Made by a program: the position numbers and the translations under genes
Shown here: positions 16,136 through 24,818 of the stretch, in pieces
Numbering within the stretch: the first letter of the stretch is position 1
How the letters are laid out: each line of letters starts with the position of its first letter
Notes under the pieces: model-generated
Seen by the model: only the letters and a program-made list of their open reading frames with translations
Database searches by the model: none
Told to the model about the DNA's origin: nothing
Assembly: GCF_003011925.2 (NCBI RefSeq)
Contig: NZ_PXXU01000030.1
Coordinates: forward strand, 1-41,486
Direction: 5' to 3'
Origin: Nitrosomonas supralitoralis
GTDB lineage: Bacteria > Pseudomonadota > Gammaproteobacteria > Burkholderiales > Nitrosomonadaceae
Length of the DNA: 41,486 nucleotides

Positions 16136-17737
16136 ATGTTCAAATTAAAATATTTTAAAGAAAATTTAAAGGCAGTATCAGCAGCGCTTTTATGCACTGC
16201 TGCACTAAATGTACACGCAACGGCCACATTCGATCCAACTTCGGGTATTGTCGACCTTCCCGTTGTTGAGGTTTTGAGTGGCGGATCGTCGGCATTCTAC
16301 AATGCTCAGTTACAACTTGTTGGAGACGGATTGCAGTTGATAGCAGCCAATCCTATTTCAGCCACAACGGGGCAGCGTAATGTGTTTGACTCTGATACGG
16401 GTTCAGTGCATGTTGCTTCTGTGACAGTCGGAGCAGAAACTTTTTATGCCAAATTAAAACTGGTTCAAGGATCAAACCCACTGAGTTTCACAATCGACCA
16501 ATTGGTTAATAATGCGTTCCAAAACTGTCCGAGCTTTGCATCACCCGGACCTACCGCAGGATCGTGTGTTTTAAGTGGTGAAATTTCAACCGATGCCATA
16601 TTGACAAAAAATATCAACTGGATTCTAGCGGGTGGTGTTTATGTGGGTGGCGATAATACACAAAACACAACACTGACCATTAACCCGGGAACCAAGATTT
16701 TTGGCCAATCAGGATCTGATTACCTGTTTATCAGACGAGGCTCAAAAATCATGGCGGAAGGAACACCGGATAATCCGATTGTCATGTCGGGTCCACAGCA
16801 ACAATCACCCGGTGAATGGGGTGGTTTGCTGATTGCGGGTAATGCGCCGATTAATGGGTGTAATGAAGGAGTACCTCTGTGCGAAGCTCCCTTTGAGGCA
16901 ATTACTTCAGAATTCTATGGAGGCAATAATCCTACAGAAAACAGTGGCGTGGTTAAATACATACAAATTCTTTTTGCCGGATTTGCCGTGCGCCCGGATG
17001 AAGAGCTCAATGGCCTGACGTTAATGGGTGTTGGTTCAGGAACGCTTATCGACTATGTACATATCCATGCAGGTCTGGATGACGGCGTAGAAATGTTTGG
17101 CGGCAACGTTCAGATGAAGCATTTGGTGTTAACTGACAATCGTGATGATGGTTTTGATTGGACCAGCGGTTTTCAGGGCCGTGCGCAGTTTGTTCTGGTG
17201 AAGCAATCCGCGGGTATTGGGGATCGTGGCATTGAGGCCGACAACAACGAGCAAAACCATGACAGTCTGCCGCGTTCTCAACCAGTTTTATCCAATTTCA
17301 CTATTATCGGTCGCAATGATACCGGTGCCACACAAGGTATATTATTACGTCGCGGAACAGGTGCGAAAATTTGGAACTCTGTCGTCACAGGTTCTCCAGC
17401 TTGTATACAAATCGATAGCGCATCGACTTTTGTGAATGCGGGTTCGCCTGGCAGCTTAAGTGGGGGTCTGACCATGCAAAATTCATTCGTCAATTGCTCC
17501 AGTAATTTTACAGATGGTGAAGGCGCCACATTTACCACATCTGATTGGTTCTTGTCTCAGTCTGAGAATCAAGCAAGCGATCCCTTGCTGAATGGTTATC
17601 TACCGTCATCCGGTTCACCATTGACATTGGGCGGAACAGCGGTGAATGATTCTTTCTTTACAGTAGTCGATTATGTGGGTGCATTCAAGGATGCAAACGA
17701 TGATTGGACGAGAGAATGGACTTTTAACTTTAACTAA
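16136..17737 (+). CDS. Secreted right-handed beta-helix-like protein, function unknown
   Basis: This is a 533-residue exported protein. The Sec signal peptide ends near residue 29 (LNVHATA). An N-terminal domain of about 110 residues has SSAFYNAQLQLVGDG. A long region of short beta repeats follows with many Gly, Asn and Asp (LTINPGTKIFGQSGSD, EWGGLLIAGNAPING, IDYVHIHAGLDDGVEMFGG, MKHLVLTDNRDDGFDW), which is typical of parallel beta-helix folds. Cysteines come in close pairs. I recognise no catalytic motif. The DxD and DDG clusters could bind Ca2+. It follows the TonB-dependent receptor and ends in its own strong terminator, so it may be that receptor's surface partner or secreted substrate; this is inference. 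GGAG lies 11 bases before the ATG. Confidence 0.75.
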   Translation: MFKLKYFKENLKAVSAALLCTAALNVHATATFDPTSGIVDLPVVEVLSGGSSAFYNAQLQLVGDGLQLIAANPISATTGQRNVFDSDTGSVHVASVTVGAETFYAKLKLVQGSNPLSFTIDQLVNNAFQNCPSFASPGPTAGSCVLSGEISTDAILTKNINWILAGGVYVGGDNTQNTTLTINPGTKIFGQSGSDYLFIRRGSKIMAEGTPDNPIVMSGPQQQSPGEWGGLLIAGNAPINGCNEGVPLCEAPFEAITSEFYGGNNPTENSGVVKYIQILFAGFAVRPDEELNGLTLMGVGSGTLIDYVHIHAGLDDGVEMFGGNVQMKHLVLTDNRDDGFDWTSGFQGRAQFVLVKQSAGIGDRGIEADNNEQNHDSLPRSQPVLSNFTIIGRNDTGATQGILLRRGTGAKIWNSVVTGSPACIQIDSASTFVNAGSPGSLSGGLTMQNSFVNCSSNFTDGEGATFTTSDWFLSQSENQASDPLLNGYLPSSGSPLTLGGTAVNDSFFTVVDYVGAFKDANDDWTREWTFNFN

Positions 17738-17766
17738 TCTGCTTGTTTCTTGAAGACTCTTCTTCC

Positions 17767-17806
17767 GTTGCGCAAAGGCTGAAGTTTTCAAACGGCTCTG
17801 CGCAAC
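17767..17806 (+). other. Inverted repeat in the 3' UTR of the beta-helix gene
   Basis: GTTGCGCA (17767-17774) and TGCGCAAC (17799-17806) can pair over eight bases. It precedes the terminator and may stabilise the transcript end. Confidence 0.5.
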
Positions 17807-17817
17807 GCGTGGATTGA

Positions 17818-17861
17818 GAAAAATCGCTGGATTCATCTTCCGAGGTGCCAGCGATTTTTTT
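17818..17861 (+). terminator. Rho-independent terminator of the beta-helix gene
   Basis: AAAAATCGCTGG (17819-17830) pairs with CCAGCGATTTTT (17848-17859), followed by further T. The stem is perfect over 12 bases with a 17-base loop. It closes the Ton/receptor/exoprotein block. Confidence 0.88.
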
Positions 17862-17964
17862 AATTATAATTTCTCGGAGAGCCCGGTCCAGTCAGAACAG
17901 CAATACCTATTACTCCGGCACAAATTAGAACGGATGCCCAAACTACACTTAAAACGTTTCCAAC
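17860..17964 (-). pseudogene. Possible remnant of a small membrane protein C-terminus
   Basis: On the minus strand, the open stretch 17964-17860 reads VGNVLSVVWASVLICAGVIG, then IAVLTGPGSPRNYN and a stop. This is a plausible transmembrane helix and tail, like the end of a small transporter, but a stop lies directly upstream and no start is seen. The family is not recognised. It may be chance; a remnant is slightly preferred because of the membrane-like composition. Bases 17965-18225 show nothing else that I can support. Confidence 0.25.
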
Positions 17965-18225
17965 TTAAAAAACATGGCACTTCCAGTGATTTTCGACAAC
18001 AGGTAATTCTAGCTGCAACTTCGTTCGAACGAACCAGTTCTACTACACAGTTAATCTTGTTTTATAAATGATGTTATTTTGTGTAATTTCTGTGTAATCA
18101 TGCTAAGAATATTATACAAACAATGGGATATTTTGAGAAAAGCCATTTGACAGATATAAAAATTATTACTTAGTAATCAATTTATTAAGAACAACATAGA
18201 AATTACCAGACTTTATAATTCAAAT

Positions 18226-18271
18226 ACTGAAAATCCTTGTGTCGGTGGTTCGATTCCGCCCTTGGCCACCA
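18226..18271 (+). other. 3' half of a tRNA-Phe, probable attachment site remnant
   Basis: The sequence starts with ACTGAAAATCC, the anticodon loop and stem of tRNA-Phe (anticodon GAA). It continues with the variable loop, the T arm GGTGG-TTCGATT-CCGCC, the acceptor strand CTTGGCC, A and CCA. No D arm or 5' acceptor strand lies upstream, so this is not a functional tRNA. Fragments reaching from the anticodon to CCA are what tRNA-targeting integrases leave at one end of an island. No integrase gene or second copy is in the window. Confidence 0.8.
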
Positions 18272-18636
18272 AATAAATAAAGGCTATGTCACAATTAGTT
18301 GTTGAAACTGCCTTGTTTTACCAAGAGATGCTATAAAACAAAGGATTGGTGTAATACTTTGACCGAGACGGTCAATCATTCTGTGCCATCCGAGGTAACT
18401 TCTAAGATAACGTGTTGCCACTCCATTAAACTTCGAAAGAAGTTTGTAATTATTAACTGCTATTATCGCAGTAAGATACTTAAGGTTCTTGTATTTCTGA
18501 CGATAAATGCATAGCTAATATAAATAGATAATTAAGACAAGAATCATCGGGTACTATTTTTATAGCTAAGCAGCATTTTAATTTATAAAATGATATTTAG
18601 CTTGAAGACATCTGGAAACAAATTGAATATATCAAA
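18272..18636 (+). other. AT-rich stretch with no supported gene
   Basis: Only short open frames without start context or family likeness are present. The stretch begins at the tRNA fragment and has the same AT-rich character as the genes to its right, in line with an inserted, decaying element. Confidence 0.6.
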
Positions 18637-18834
18637 ATGAATAAAAAATTTAATAAGAATAAACTAGTTACGAAAGATTCTACTACTGAAGCTTCTGGTT
18701 TTATAGTAGCGGGATTTGATAATAATTATATTGTTGGTACTAGTACTAATGGATTTACGGTGTTTGCATCAAAATCAGCAGGTGAACTTTCAGTTAGGAT
18801 TGCTTATGAAAATGATGATCAGCTGCAGAAGTAA
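18637..18834 (+). CDS. Small hypothetical protein
   Basis: This is a 65-residue open frame with a basic N-terminus (NKKFNKNKLV) and a Gly/Thr-rich middle (SGFIVAGFDNNYIVGTSTNG). No family is recognised and no membrane segment is evident. The Shine-Dalgarno is poor. It stands alone between the tRNA fragment and the convergent TPR gene. The composition is protein-like rather than random, but the evidence for expression is thin. Confidence 0.3.
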   Translation: MNKKFNKNKLVTKDSTTEASGFIVAGFDNNYIVGTSTNGFTVFASKSAGELSVRIAYENDDQLQK

Positions 18835-19098
18835 TTGTGTTTAATTTATGCTACAAATCCCAATATTTATGATTTAATAACACCTCTTCGGAATTTCGGA
18901 ATAATTACAAGCCATTGATTATTATATACTCTATATTTCAAGCTACATTTCTTAATCAGTTAATCTTTCTTGGCGCTAAACTATAAATTTATTATTTTAC
19001 ATGCTACATGCACATTATTTAGGATAAGGCTTTAGATATAGTGCAGGAGAATGTAAGTCGATTTCTTCAGTTTTTTTCCGCACTATAGGCAAGGATTA

Positions 19099-20727
19099 TT
19101 ATTTTTTCCTATAAAAACTTAAAGCAAGGCTGTCTTTGTGATTTTCAGCTACTACATTTAGTATCATTTCATCATCTGAAAGAAATCCAATACACGCAAC
19201 ATCTTTATTAAAACCAACTCTACCTAGAATTCCGACAAATTGAGTGTCATTTCCTTCTTTGTTTCTTTTGTACCTACCACTAAATGATGAACCTGTGATA
19301 ATTCCAATTAGTTCTACTTTATATGAACTGCTGCTGTTGATACCTGTAAGTTCAGTCCAAGCGACATTAACAGCACCGTTTATCGAATTGATATTAATTA
19401 TTTTGCTATCATCACTAGACAAAATCCAATCGCCATCGAGTTTGTTACTTGAACCAATGTAAAATTGCTCTGTATATTTCCTTATCTGTTTTTGTTTCTT
19501 AGAAGAGTTCTCAATAATTTCATTCCATTTTTTATTTTCTTCATCTTTTTTATCAACAATAGTACTAAGTAAACTGTATACATTTTTATGAGGATCATGT
19601 ATCTGAGAAGCTTTCTTTGCGATTTCTTCCGCTTCTTCTGTGAATCCAGCATTAAGAAATAAATACCCAAGATTCGACATTGCAAGAGTATTATCAAGGT
19701 CTGCCGACTTTTTATACTTTTCGACAGCCTTAATTATTAATCCAGCCTCTTTTGCATGAACTCCCAGATTATTTAGCGCCAAAGAATTGTGCCTATCTAT
19801 TTGAAGCAAATTGATATAATTGCTAATTGATATTTCTTCGATCTTTTCTTCGCCTGCTGAATATGCGGAACTGAATAGCTTGTCTCTATTATTTACATCG
19901 TATTCCAGCGATTTGTCTTTACAAAATACTGATAGCTTATTATTTTTTTGAGATTCTTCAACTTCTGCTAAAGTAAGAAATAACTCTGACTTTTGTGATT
20001 CTTCATCTACTAGAACCAATCTTTCGATAAGTAATTTTTTAGCATATTCGGGAGCACCATCTCTAATCTTGGTTTGAGCAAGATTTGTTATTGCACTAGT
20101 TATAAGCTTTTCAGATTTTGTTTTGTTAATAACTCCTTCCCATAATTCAATTTCTTTCATAATTTGTGAACTGATTTTATAACAAAGAGCAAGCCATTCT
20201 AATATATGATATTTTATTTCTTCATCGCTAGTTGATTCAGCTAATTCTTCAAGTTGAGTAATTGCAGTGTTGTCTTTTCCTTCTACAAATAAAAAATAAA
20301 GATAAAAAGCTTTGTTCTTTGTGAACTCAGGATTATTTCTTTCAGCAAGTTCATATCTACTAAACGCTTCTTTCGCATCTTCTATCCTACCATCATGAAA
20401 AGCACTATACATTTCGACAAACCAGCTTTTTTCCTCAACTTTCTCCTCAATGATTTTATCTACTGATTTTTCTTTATTTTCTAGATTTTCTAATTGATCG
20501 CCAGAGGATACATTTGATTTATCTTCATCCTGCGATGTTGATGCTTTTATCCCAATTTCTGATTCACGATTCCTAAAAGAAAAACTGGTCCATCTTGAAA
20601 GAAAGTTGGAAATCCCATTTCTACATACATATATAAGAAACATTAATAAAAAATATTTCATATTTCCAGTTAGGAAATCTGTGATTATTCTAAGAGCTTC
20701 TATAAATTCGTTTGATTGAATATTCAT
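19099..20727 (-). CDS. Membrane-anchored TPR/Sel1-like protein with an unknown C-terminal domain
   Basis: This is a 542-residue protein in AT-rich DNA. A hydrophobic segment lies at about residues 20-40 (MKYFLLMFLIYVCRNGIS), then a Ser/Glu/Lys-rich linker, then helical repeats over about 105-410. The best repeats are NSLALNNLGVHAKEAGLIIK and NTLAMSNLGYLFLNAGFTEE, which are TPR-like. The last 110 residues look like a beta-rich domain (LDGDWILSSDDSKI, VELIGIITGSSFSGRYKR, VACIGFLSDDEMILNV) that I do not recognise. The ATG at 20727 gives the membrane anchor directly. It stands alone in the tRNA-Phe insertion zone, with a codon use unlike the core genes. A cargo function such as defence or stress response is possible but not shown. 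Confidence 0.7.
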   Translation of the reverse strand: MNIQSNEFIEALRIITDFLTGNMKYFLLMFLIYVCRNGISNFLSRWTSFSFRNRESEIGIKASTSQDEDKSNVSSGDQLENLENKEKSVDKIIEEKVEEKSWFVEMYSAFHDGRIEDAKEAFSRYELAERNNPEFTKNKAFYLYFLFVEGKDNTAITQLEELAESTSDEEIKYHILEWLALCYKISSQIMKEIELWEGVINKTKSEKLITSAITNLAQTKIRDGAPEYAKKLLIERLVLVDEESQKSELFLTLAEVEESQKNNKLSVFCKDKSLEYDVNNRDKLFSSAYSAGEEKIEEISISNYINLLQIDRHNSLALNNLGVHAKEAGLIIKAVEKYKKSADLDNTLAMSNLGYLFLNAGFTEEAEEIAKKASQIHDPHKNVYSLLSTIVDKKDEENKKWNEIIENSSKKQKQIRKYTEQFYIGSSNKLDGDWILSSDDSKIININSINGAVNVAWTELTGINSSSSYKVELIGIITGSSFSGRYKRNKEGNDTQFVGILGRVGFNKDVACIGFLSDDEMILNVVAENHKDSLALSFYRKK

Positions 20728-20970
20728 ATTGTTTTATTTTTCCAAGACCTCATCGGAGGTTAAGAATTACTGGCGATAAAAATAAAGTAATGCAGAAATA
20801 GAGTCTTTTAGCTGCATTTTTATTAATGCAAAATAAAAATAAAACGTAATCTAACTTACTAATAATAGGCAACTGGTTGTTATTTACGTGATTGTATCTT
20901 GTAATTACTTTATCAATTTAGATGATTTTATTTCATATCGATTTGATTTTTGTTTTCTTACGTACAGTTA

Positions 20971-21664
20971 TTAACAGAACTCCAAGGCGGCTGCGCCGCA
21001 AATTTTGTGTCCGACTGGATCGCCATACTTGCCAGGTACTTTGGAATCGATTTTCATTAACTTGATAGAGTTGTCCTTACGTTTGGCGGTAGCGGTAGCG
21101 CCACCCATCAATTGAATGAATTGCCCCCATTTTCCTTGATCGGCAGCTTGCTGAGCTTGTTGCAAAATTCCTTCGGGTGCGTTGTTAATTCGACGAAGTT
21201 CACGCCAGATTGAAACAGGTGGACCGCCGATTTGCTGAAATTGACGAATACCCCATGTAGATGCCCAGGTTTCCACTCGTTCGGCTGCTTCATGTATTGG
21301 GTTACCGTCAATATCTTGTTTTAGGCCGTGACCATCAACGTTCTTGGAAATATACTTAGCAATGCAGCCAACTGCTGTGCCTTTGCTTTTATCAATGGAT
21401 TCTGCAACAAATCGATGTGCTTTTGCACCGAGTTCATCGCCATCCGTTTCCAGCGCATAGTGCCGGATGATCTCTTTAACCTTTTCGGTTTGCTCGGGTG
21501 GCATGAATAACAGCATGTGCCAGTGCGGTGTACCATCATGCTGCGGTTCGGCAATGCGAAAACCATAAACTTTCAGATGATCCGGCTTCAGTTTTGCGCT
21601 AATTCTTGCCTAGACCGTATTGAGATACTTTTTAGCCTGTTCCGGTATAGTTCCTTGATATTTA
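20971..21664 (-). pseudogene. P2-type phage replication gene A protein remnant with amber codon
   Basis: This is a piece of a P2-like replication endonuclease (GpA family, rolling-circle type). Reading from 21664, it encodes YQGTIPEQAKKYLNTV, then TAG at 21611-21613, then [20 protein letters not shown] and [20 protein letters not shown]. Later comes [15 protein letters not shown], which holds the YxxxY-like region of the family (here IAKYISKN with one Tyr visible). In relatives the amber position is a Trp (VWAR), so a TGG to TAG change is likely. The N-terminal part is missing where the 103-bp element begins, and the C-terminus ends early at ALEFC. A full gene A is over 700 codons. The open frame 21516-20971 alone would start at an internal Met and is unlikely to be a working protein. 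Confidence 0.78.
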
Positions 21665-21767
21665 GAGCTTACTCAGAAATTCAGCGATCAGTTATGCGCT
21701 GCCAAGTAGAAATTCCGGTTTGAGATGAATTGGCAGGCACGCGCAAATGAAGTTTCTGAGTAAGCTC
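21665..21767. mobile_element. 103-bp MITE-like element with 15-bp terminal inverted repeats
   Basis: GAGCTTACTCAGAAA at 21665-21679 is repeated exactly inverted at 21753-21767. The next bases are also similar with one offset (TTCA). The 73-bp interior has no coding capacity. The element abuts the point where the phage gene A match ends. An outer inverted pair CTAGACCG (21610-21617) and CGGTCTAG (21767-21774) is also seen. It looks like a non-autonomous element or the joined ends of a deleted insertion sequence; no clear target duplication is visible. Confidence 0.65.
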
Positions 21768-21962
21768 GGTCTAGCTGGAGTATAAGATTTATTTGATGGG
21801 CTATCTGTCACCAGCAGAATTTACGCAGTGATACTATACAACTCTAGCCGCTGCTTAAAATGCATGGGTTCCATTATTGACTGCATATATCAGGTTTGAA
21901 TTTCTAGTCGTTGAATATTCTTTATATAAGCAAAACATACGCTTTTTAAAAAGGGAAAAATT

Positions 21963-24179
21963 ATGAGACAGGAAGACCACGAACATAATCACGAAAACCA
22001 CGCTCGCTGTCACCATGATCACAAACATGCAGCGAAGACGGGTGATGTTTCTCAGTCTACTGACGACGCAGAGGTGATCTACACCTGTCCCATGCACCCG
22101 GAAATACGGCAAAAAGGGGCGGGGAATTGCCCAATGTGCGGAATGGCGCTGGAGCCGGAAACAATAACAGGCGAGGAAGGTGAAAACCCAGAACTGACAG
22201 ATATGCGCAAGCGCTTTTGGATCGGCCTTGCCTTTACTTTGCCGGTTTTTGCACTGGAAATGGGTGGTCATATTTTTGATCTTCGTCATTATATCCATGG
22301 CACGCTATCCAACTGGATACAGTTGGTACTGGCCACACCTGTTGTGCTTTGGGCTGGGAAGCCGTTTTTTGAGCGCGGTTGGGCCTCCCTGAAAACCCGC
22401 AACCTGAATATGTTTACGCTGATTGCCATGGGTACGGGCGTGGCATGGCTGTACAGTATCGTGGCGACACTGGCTCCCGGTATTTTTCCTGAGGCTTTCC
22501 AGCAGGATGGCGCTGTCGCGGTCTATTTCGAGGCTTCCGCTGTAATCACGGTACTGGTGCTATTGGGACAGGTTCTCGAACTGAAAGCGCGCGAACAAAC
22601 AGGCGGTGCAATCCGTGCCTTGCTTGATCTGGCACCGAAAACAGCCCGTCGGGTGAACGAAAGCGGCGAAGATGAGGATGTGCCTTTAGATCAAATTAAG
22701 GTGGGTGATCTAATACGTGTGCGCCCCGGTGAAAAAGTGCCACTCGACGGGATTGTAGCCGAGGGCCAGAGTGCTGTTGACGAATCCATGATCACGGGTG
22801 AATCGATGCCGGTTAAGAAAGAGCTGCAGAGTAAAGTTATCGGTGGAACAATGAATCAGACCGGTAGTTTTGTCATGAAAGCCGAGCATGTCGGTAAAGA
22901 CACGATGCTTTCGCAAATCGTCCATATGGTTGCGGAAGCGCAACGCAGCCGTGCCCCGATACAGAGGTTAGCAGATATTGTTGCCTCATGGTTTGTTCCG
23001 GCTGTCATATTGGTGGCTGTGCTTGCTTTTATCATCTGGAGTATATATGGGCCTTCTCCAGCGTTTAGTTATGCGCTTATCGCAGCTGTCAGCGTCCTGA
23101 TTATCGCCTGCCCCTGCGCTTTAGGATTAGCCACACCCATGTCCATTATGGTTGGGGTGGGTAAAGGTGCTCAGGCGGGCGTGCTGATCAAGAACGCAGA
23201 AGCGCTGGAGCGTTTGGAAAAGGTTGATACGTTGGTTATTGACAAGACCGGAACATTGACCGAAGGAAAGCCGACTGTAACAAAAATTGTAACCGTTAAC
23301 AATTTTGCAGAGGATGATCTTCTGCTGCTGGCCGCTTCACTGGAACAAAACAGCGAGCATCCGCTTGCCCATGCCATTGTTATGGCGGCGAAAAAAAAGG
23401 GGCTGAATTTGGTCGCGGCAGATGAATTTGACTCGCCAACCGGCAAAGGTGTGATCGGCAAAATCAACGGACAGGCCGTTATGCTTGGCAATGTCATGTT
23501 GATGGAGGAAAAGGCTGTTAATGTATCCACATTATCCACACAAGCTGATGAACTTCGCTCCGACGGCGCAACCGTGATCTTTATCGCCGTGGACGGTCAG
23601 GTTGCCGGGATTCTGTCTATCGCCGATCCGATTAAGAAAACAACACTGGATGCAATCCAGCAAATTCAAAATATGGGCATTCTTATTGTCATGTTAACGG
23701 GTGATAATCGCCGTACTGCAGAAGCTGTTGCAAAAACTTTAGGAATTGAAGCCGTAGAAGCTGAAATTCTGCCGGAAGACAAAGGCAAGATCGTTAAAAA
23801 GCTGCGCGATGAAGGATGCATTGTTGCCATGGCCGGGGACGGCACGAATGATGCTCCAGCGTTGGCTGCTGCCGATGTGGGCATAGCCATGGGCACCGGT
23901 ACAGATGTAGCCATGGAAAGCGCTGGCGTGACCTTGTTAAAGGGCGATCTGATCGGCATTGTCCGTGCCCGCAAACTGTCTGTGGCTACCATGAACAATA
24001 TTCGGCAAAACCTGTTCTTTGCTTTTATTTACAATACGGCGGGTGTACCCGTAGCGGCGGGTGTACTGTATCCGTTCTTGGGAATCCTGCTTTCACCCAT
24101 TATCGCCGCTGCAGCAATGTCATTATCCTCGGTCAGCGTTATAGGCAATGCTCTGCGGTTAAGATTATTGAAACTATAA
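21963..24179 (+). CDS. Copper-type P1B ATPase with His-rich N-terminus and heavy-metal-binding domain
   Basis: This is a 738-residue heavy-metal transporting P-type ATPase of the Cu+/Ag+ (P1B-1) class. The N-terminus is His-rich (about residues 4-25) and is followed by a short metal-binding module, [20 protein letters not shown]. There is no classic HMA domain (GMxCxxC). Membrane and catalytic motifs are complete: TGESMPVKK actuator loop, C383-P-C385 in the transport helix, D427 in [18 protein letters not shown] in the nucleotide domain and [16 protein letters not shown]. The length fits the YHS/HMBD-type ATPases (SilP-like or CopF-like) that export copper or silver to the periplasm. AAAGGG precedes the ATG. 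Its GC-richer codon use differs from the AT-rich zone to its left, so acquisition by transfer is plausible. No CueR-type operator was recognised. Confidence 0.9.
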   Translation: MRQEDHEHNHENHARCHHDHKHAAKTGDVSQSTDDAEVIYTCPMHPEIRQKGAGNCPMCGMALEPETITGEEGENPELTDMRKRFWIGLAFTLPVFALEMGGHIFDLRHYIHGTLSNWIQLVLATPVVLWAGKPFFERGWASLKTRNLNMFTLIAMGTGVAWLYSIVATLAPGIFPEAFQQDGAVAVYFEASAVITVLVLLGQVLELKAREQTGGAIRALLDLAPKTARRVNESGEDEDVPLDQIKVGDLIRVRPGEKVPLDGIVAEGQSAVDESMITGESMPVKKELQSKVIGGTMNQTGSFVMKAEHVGKDTMLSQIVHMVAEAQRSRAPIQRLADIVASWFVPAVILVAVLAFIIWSIYGPSPAFSYALIAAVSVLIIACPCALGLATPMSIMVGVGKGAQAGVLIKNAEALERLEKVDTLVIDKTGTLTEGKPTVTKIVTVNNFAEDDLLLLAASLEQNSEHPLAHAIVMAAKKKGLNLVAADEFDSPTGKGVIGKINGQAVMLGNVMLMEEKAVNVSTLSTQADELRSDGATVIFIAVDGQVAGILSIADPIKKTTLDAIQQIQNMGILIVMLTGDNRRTAEAVAKTLGIEAVEAEILPEDKGKIVKKLRDEGCIVAMAGDGTNDAPALAAADVGIAMGTGTDVAMESAGVTLLKGDLIGIVRARKLSVATMNNIRQNLFFAFIYNTAGVPVAAGVLYPFLGILLSPIIAAAAMSLSSVSVIGNALRLRLLKL

Positions 24180-24428
24180 CTTATTCATTGACGCGATGAC
24201 TGATTTTGTTGGATTTTTATAAGCGAATGCTATTGTGAGTCATGTGGGCTAACTAACGATAATATTGGTCTCGCTGACGCAATAGCGCTATTCCATCAAA
24301 CTCAACGTTTGCCTGCATTTTCCATAAACTTTCTGTTCCTGAGACGAAAATTCGTGGTCGTACAAGTCTGCTAAAAATTGCTCGATCGGATAGAATAGTT
24401 TCTGGGAATTTGACAATAGATCGAATTC

Positions 24429-24803
24429 CTATTCTGCTTCTCTAGCCCATGCCTCGGCCTTCTCGCGCTCACTGATATCAAAATAGCGTACTTTAGCTAA
24501 AGTAAAAACTTTGCTGAAATAGGCCATGCCTTTCTCCCAGGTTTTATCGCCAACAATAGCCAGACGTTCAATATCATTGAAATGACGCACACTAAACTTG
24601 GTATCTTCCCAAGCCGCTCCAGCTGTCCAGCCATGAAAATCAATTAATTCCAGCAACAGATTGATCTTGCCATATTGTTTAATCTGCTGATCAATTTCGG
24701 GAACGAATATATCGTAATCTTCTTTTTCCAGCTTGCCAGCAATAGTAAGGTGAATGAATTTTCCTTCCTCCACAATCTCAATTCCTTTGAATGTTATGGT
24801 CAT
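24429..24803 (-). CDS. SpoIIAA/STAS-like protein (second of a pair)
   Basis: This 124-residue protein is of the SpoIIAA-like (DUF3478/STAS-fold) type. It has an N-terminal strand pair (FKGIEIVEEGKFIHLTIAGK), the LLLELIDFHGWTAGAAWED segment and the AIVGDKTWEKGMAYFSKVF segment, ending in FDISEREKAEAWAREAE. Such proteins have the fold of anti-sigma factor antagonists, but their targets are unknown and they often stand alone. GGAG lies seven bases before the ATG. It is 15 bp downstream of a paralogue, so the two form an operon. After its stop the frame stays open for 46 more codons; I take that as chance. Confidence 0.75.
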   Translation of the reverse strand: MTITFKGIEIVEEGKFIHLTIAGKLEKEDYDIFVPEIDQQIKQYGKINLLLELIDFHGWTAGAAWEDTKFSVRHFNDIERLAIVGDKTWEKGMAYFSKVFTLAKVRYFDISEREKAEAWAREAE

Positions 24804-24818
24804 TCCATCTCCTTGTCG

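Noticed and set aside
18226..18271. A functional tRNA-Phe gene
   Set aside because: Only the anticodon arm 3' side, T arm and acceptor 3' strand are present; the D arm and 5' acceptor strand are missing upstream.
18299..18514. 71-codon plus-strand frame right of the tRNA-Phe fragment
   Set aside because: No start context, no family likeness and a composition that looks like random AT-rich DNA with scattered Cys and Lys.
23171..23998. Minus-strand frames of 122 and 110 codons inside the copper ATPase gene
   Set aside because: They are antisense to the conserved phosphorylation and hinge motifs and read as Ser/Ala-rich shadows.
24288..24428. 46 further open codons after the stop of the SpoIIAA-like gene, in the same frame
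   Set aside because: The gene ends at the normal family length and the extension matches nothing; an open stretch of this length is not improbable by chance.
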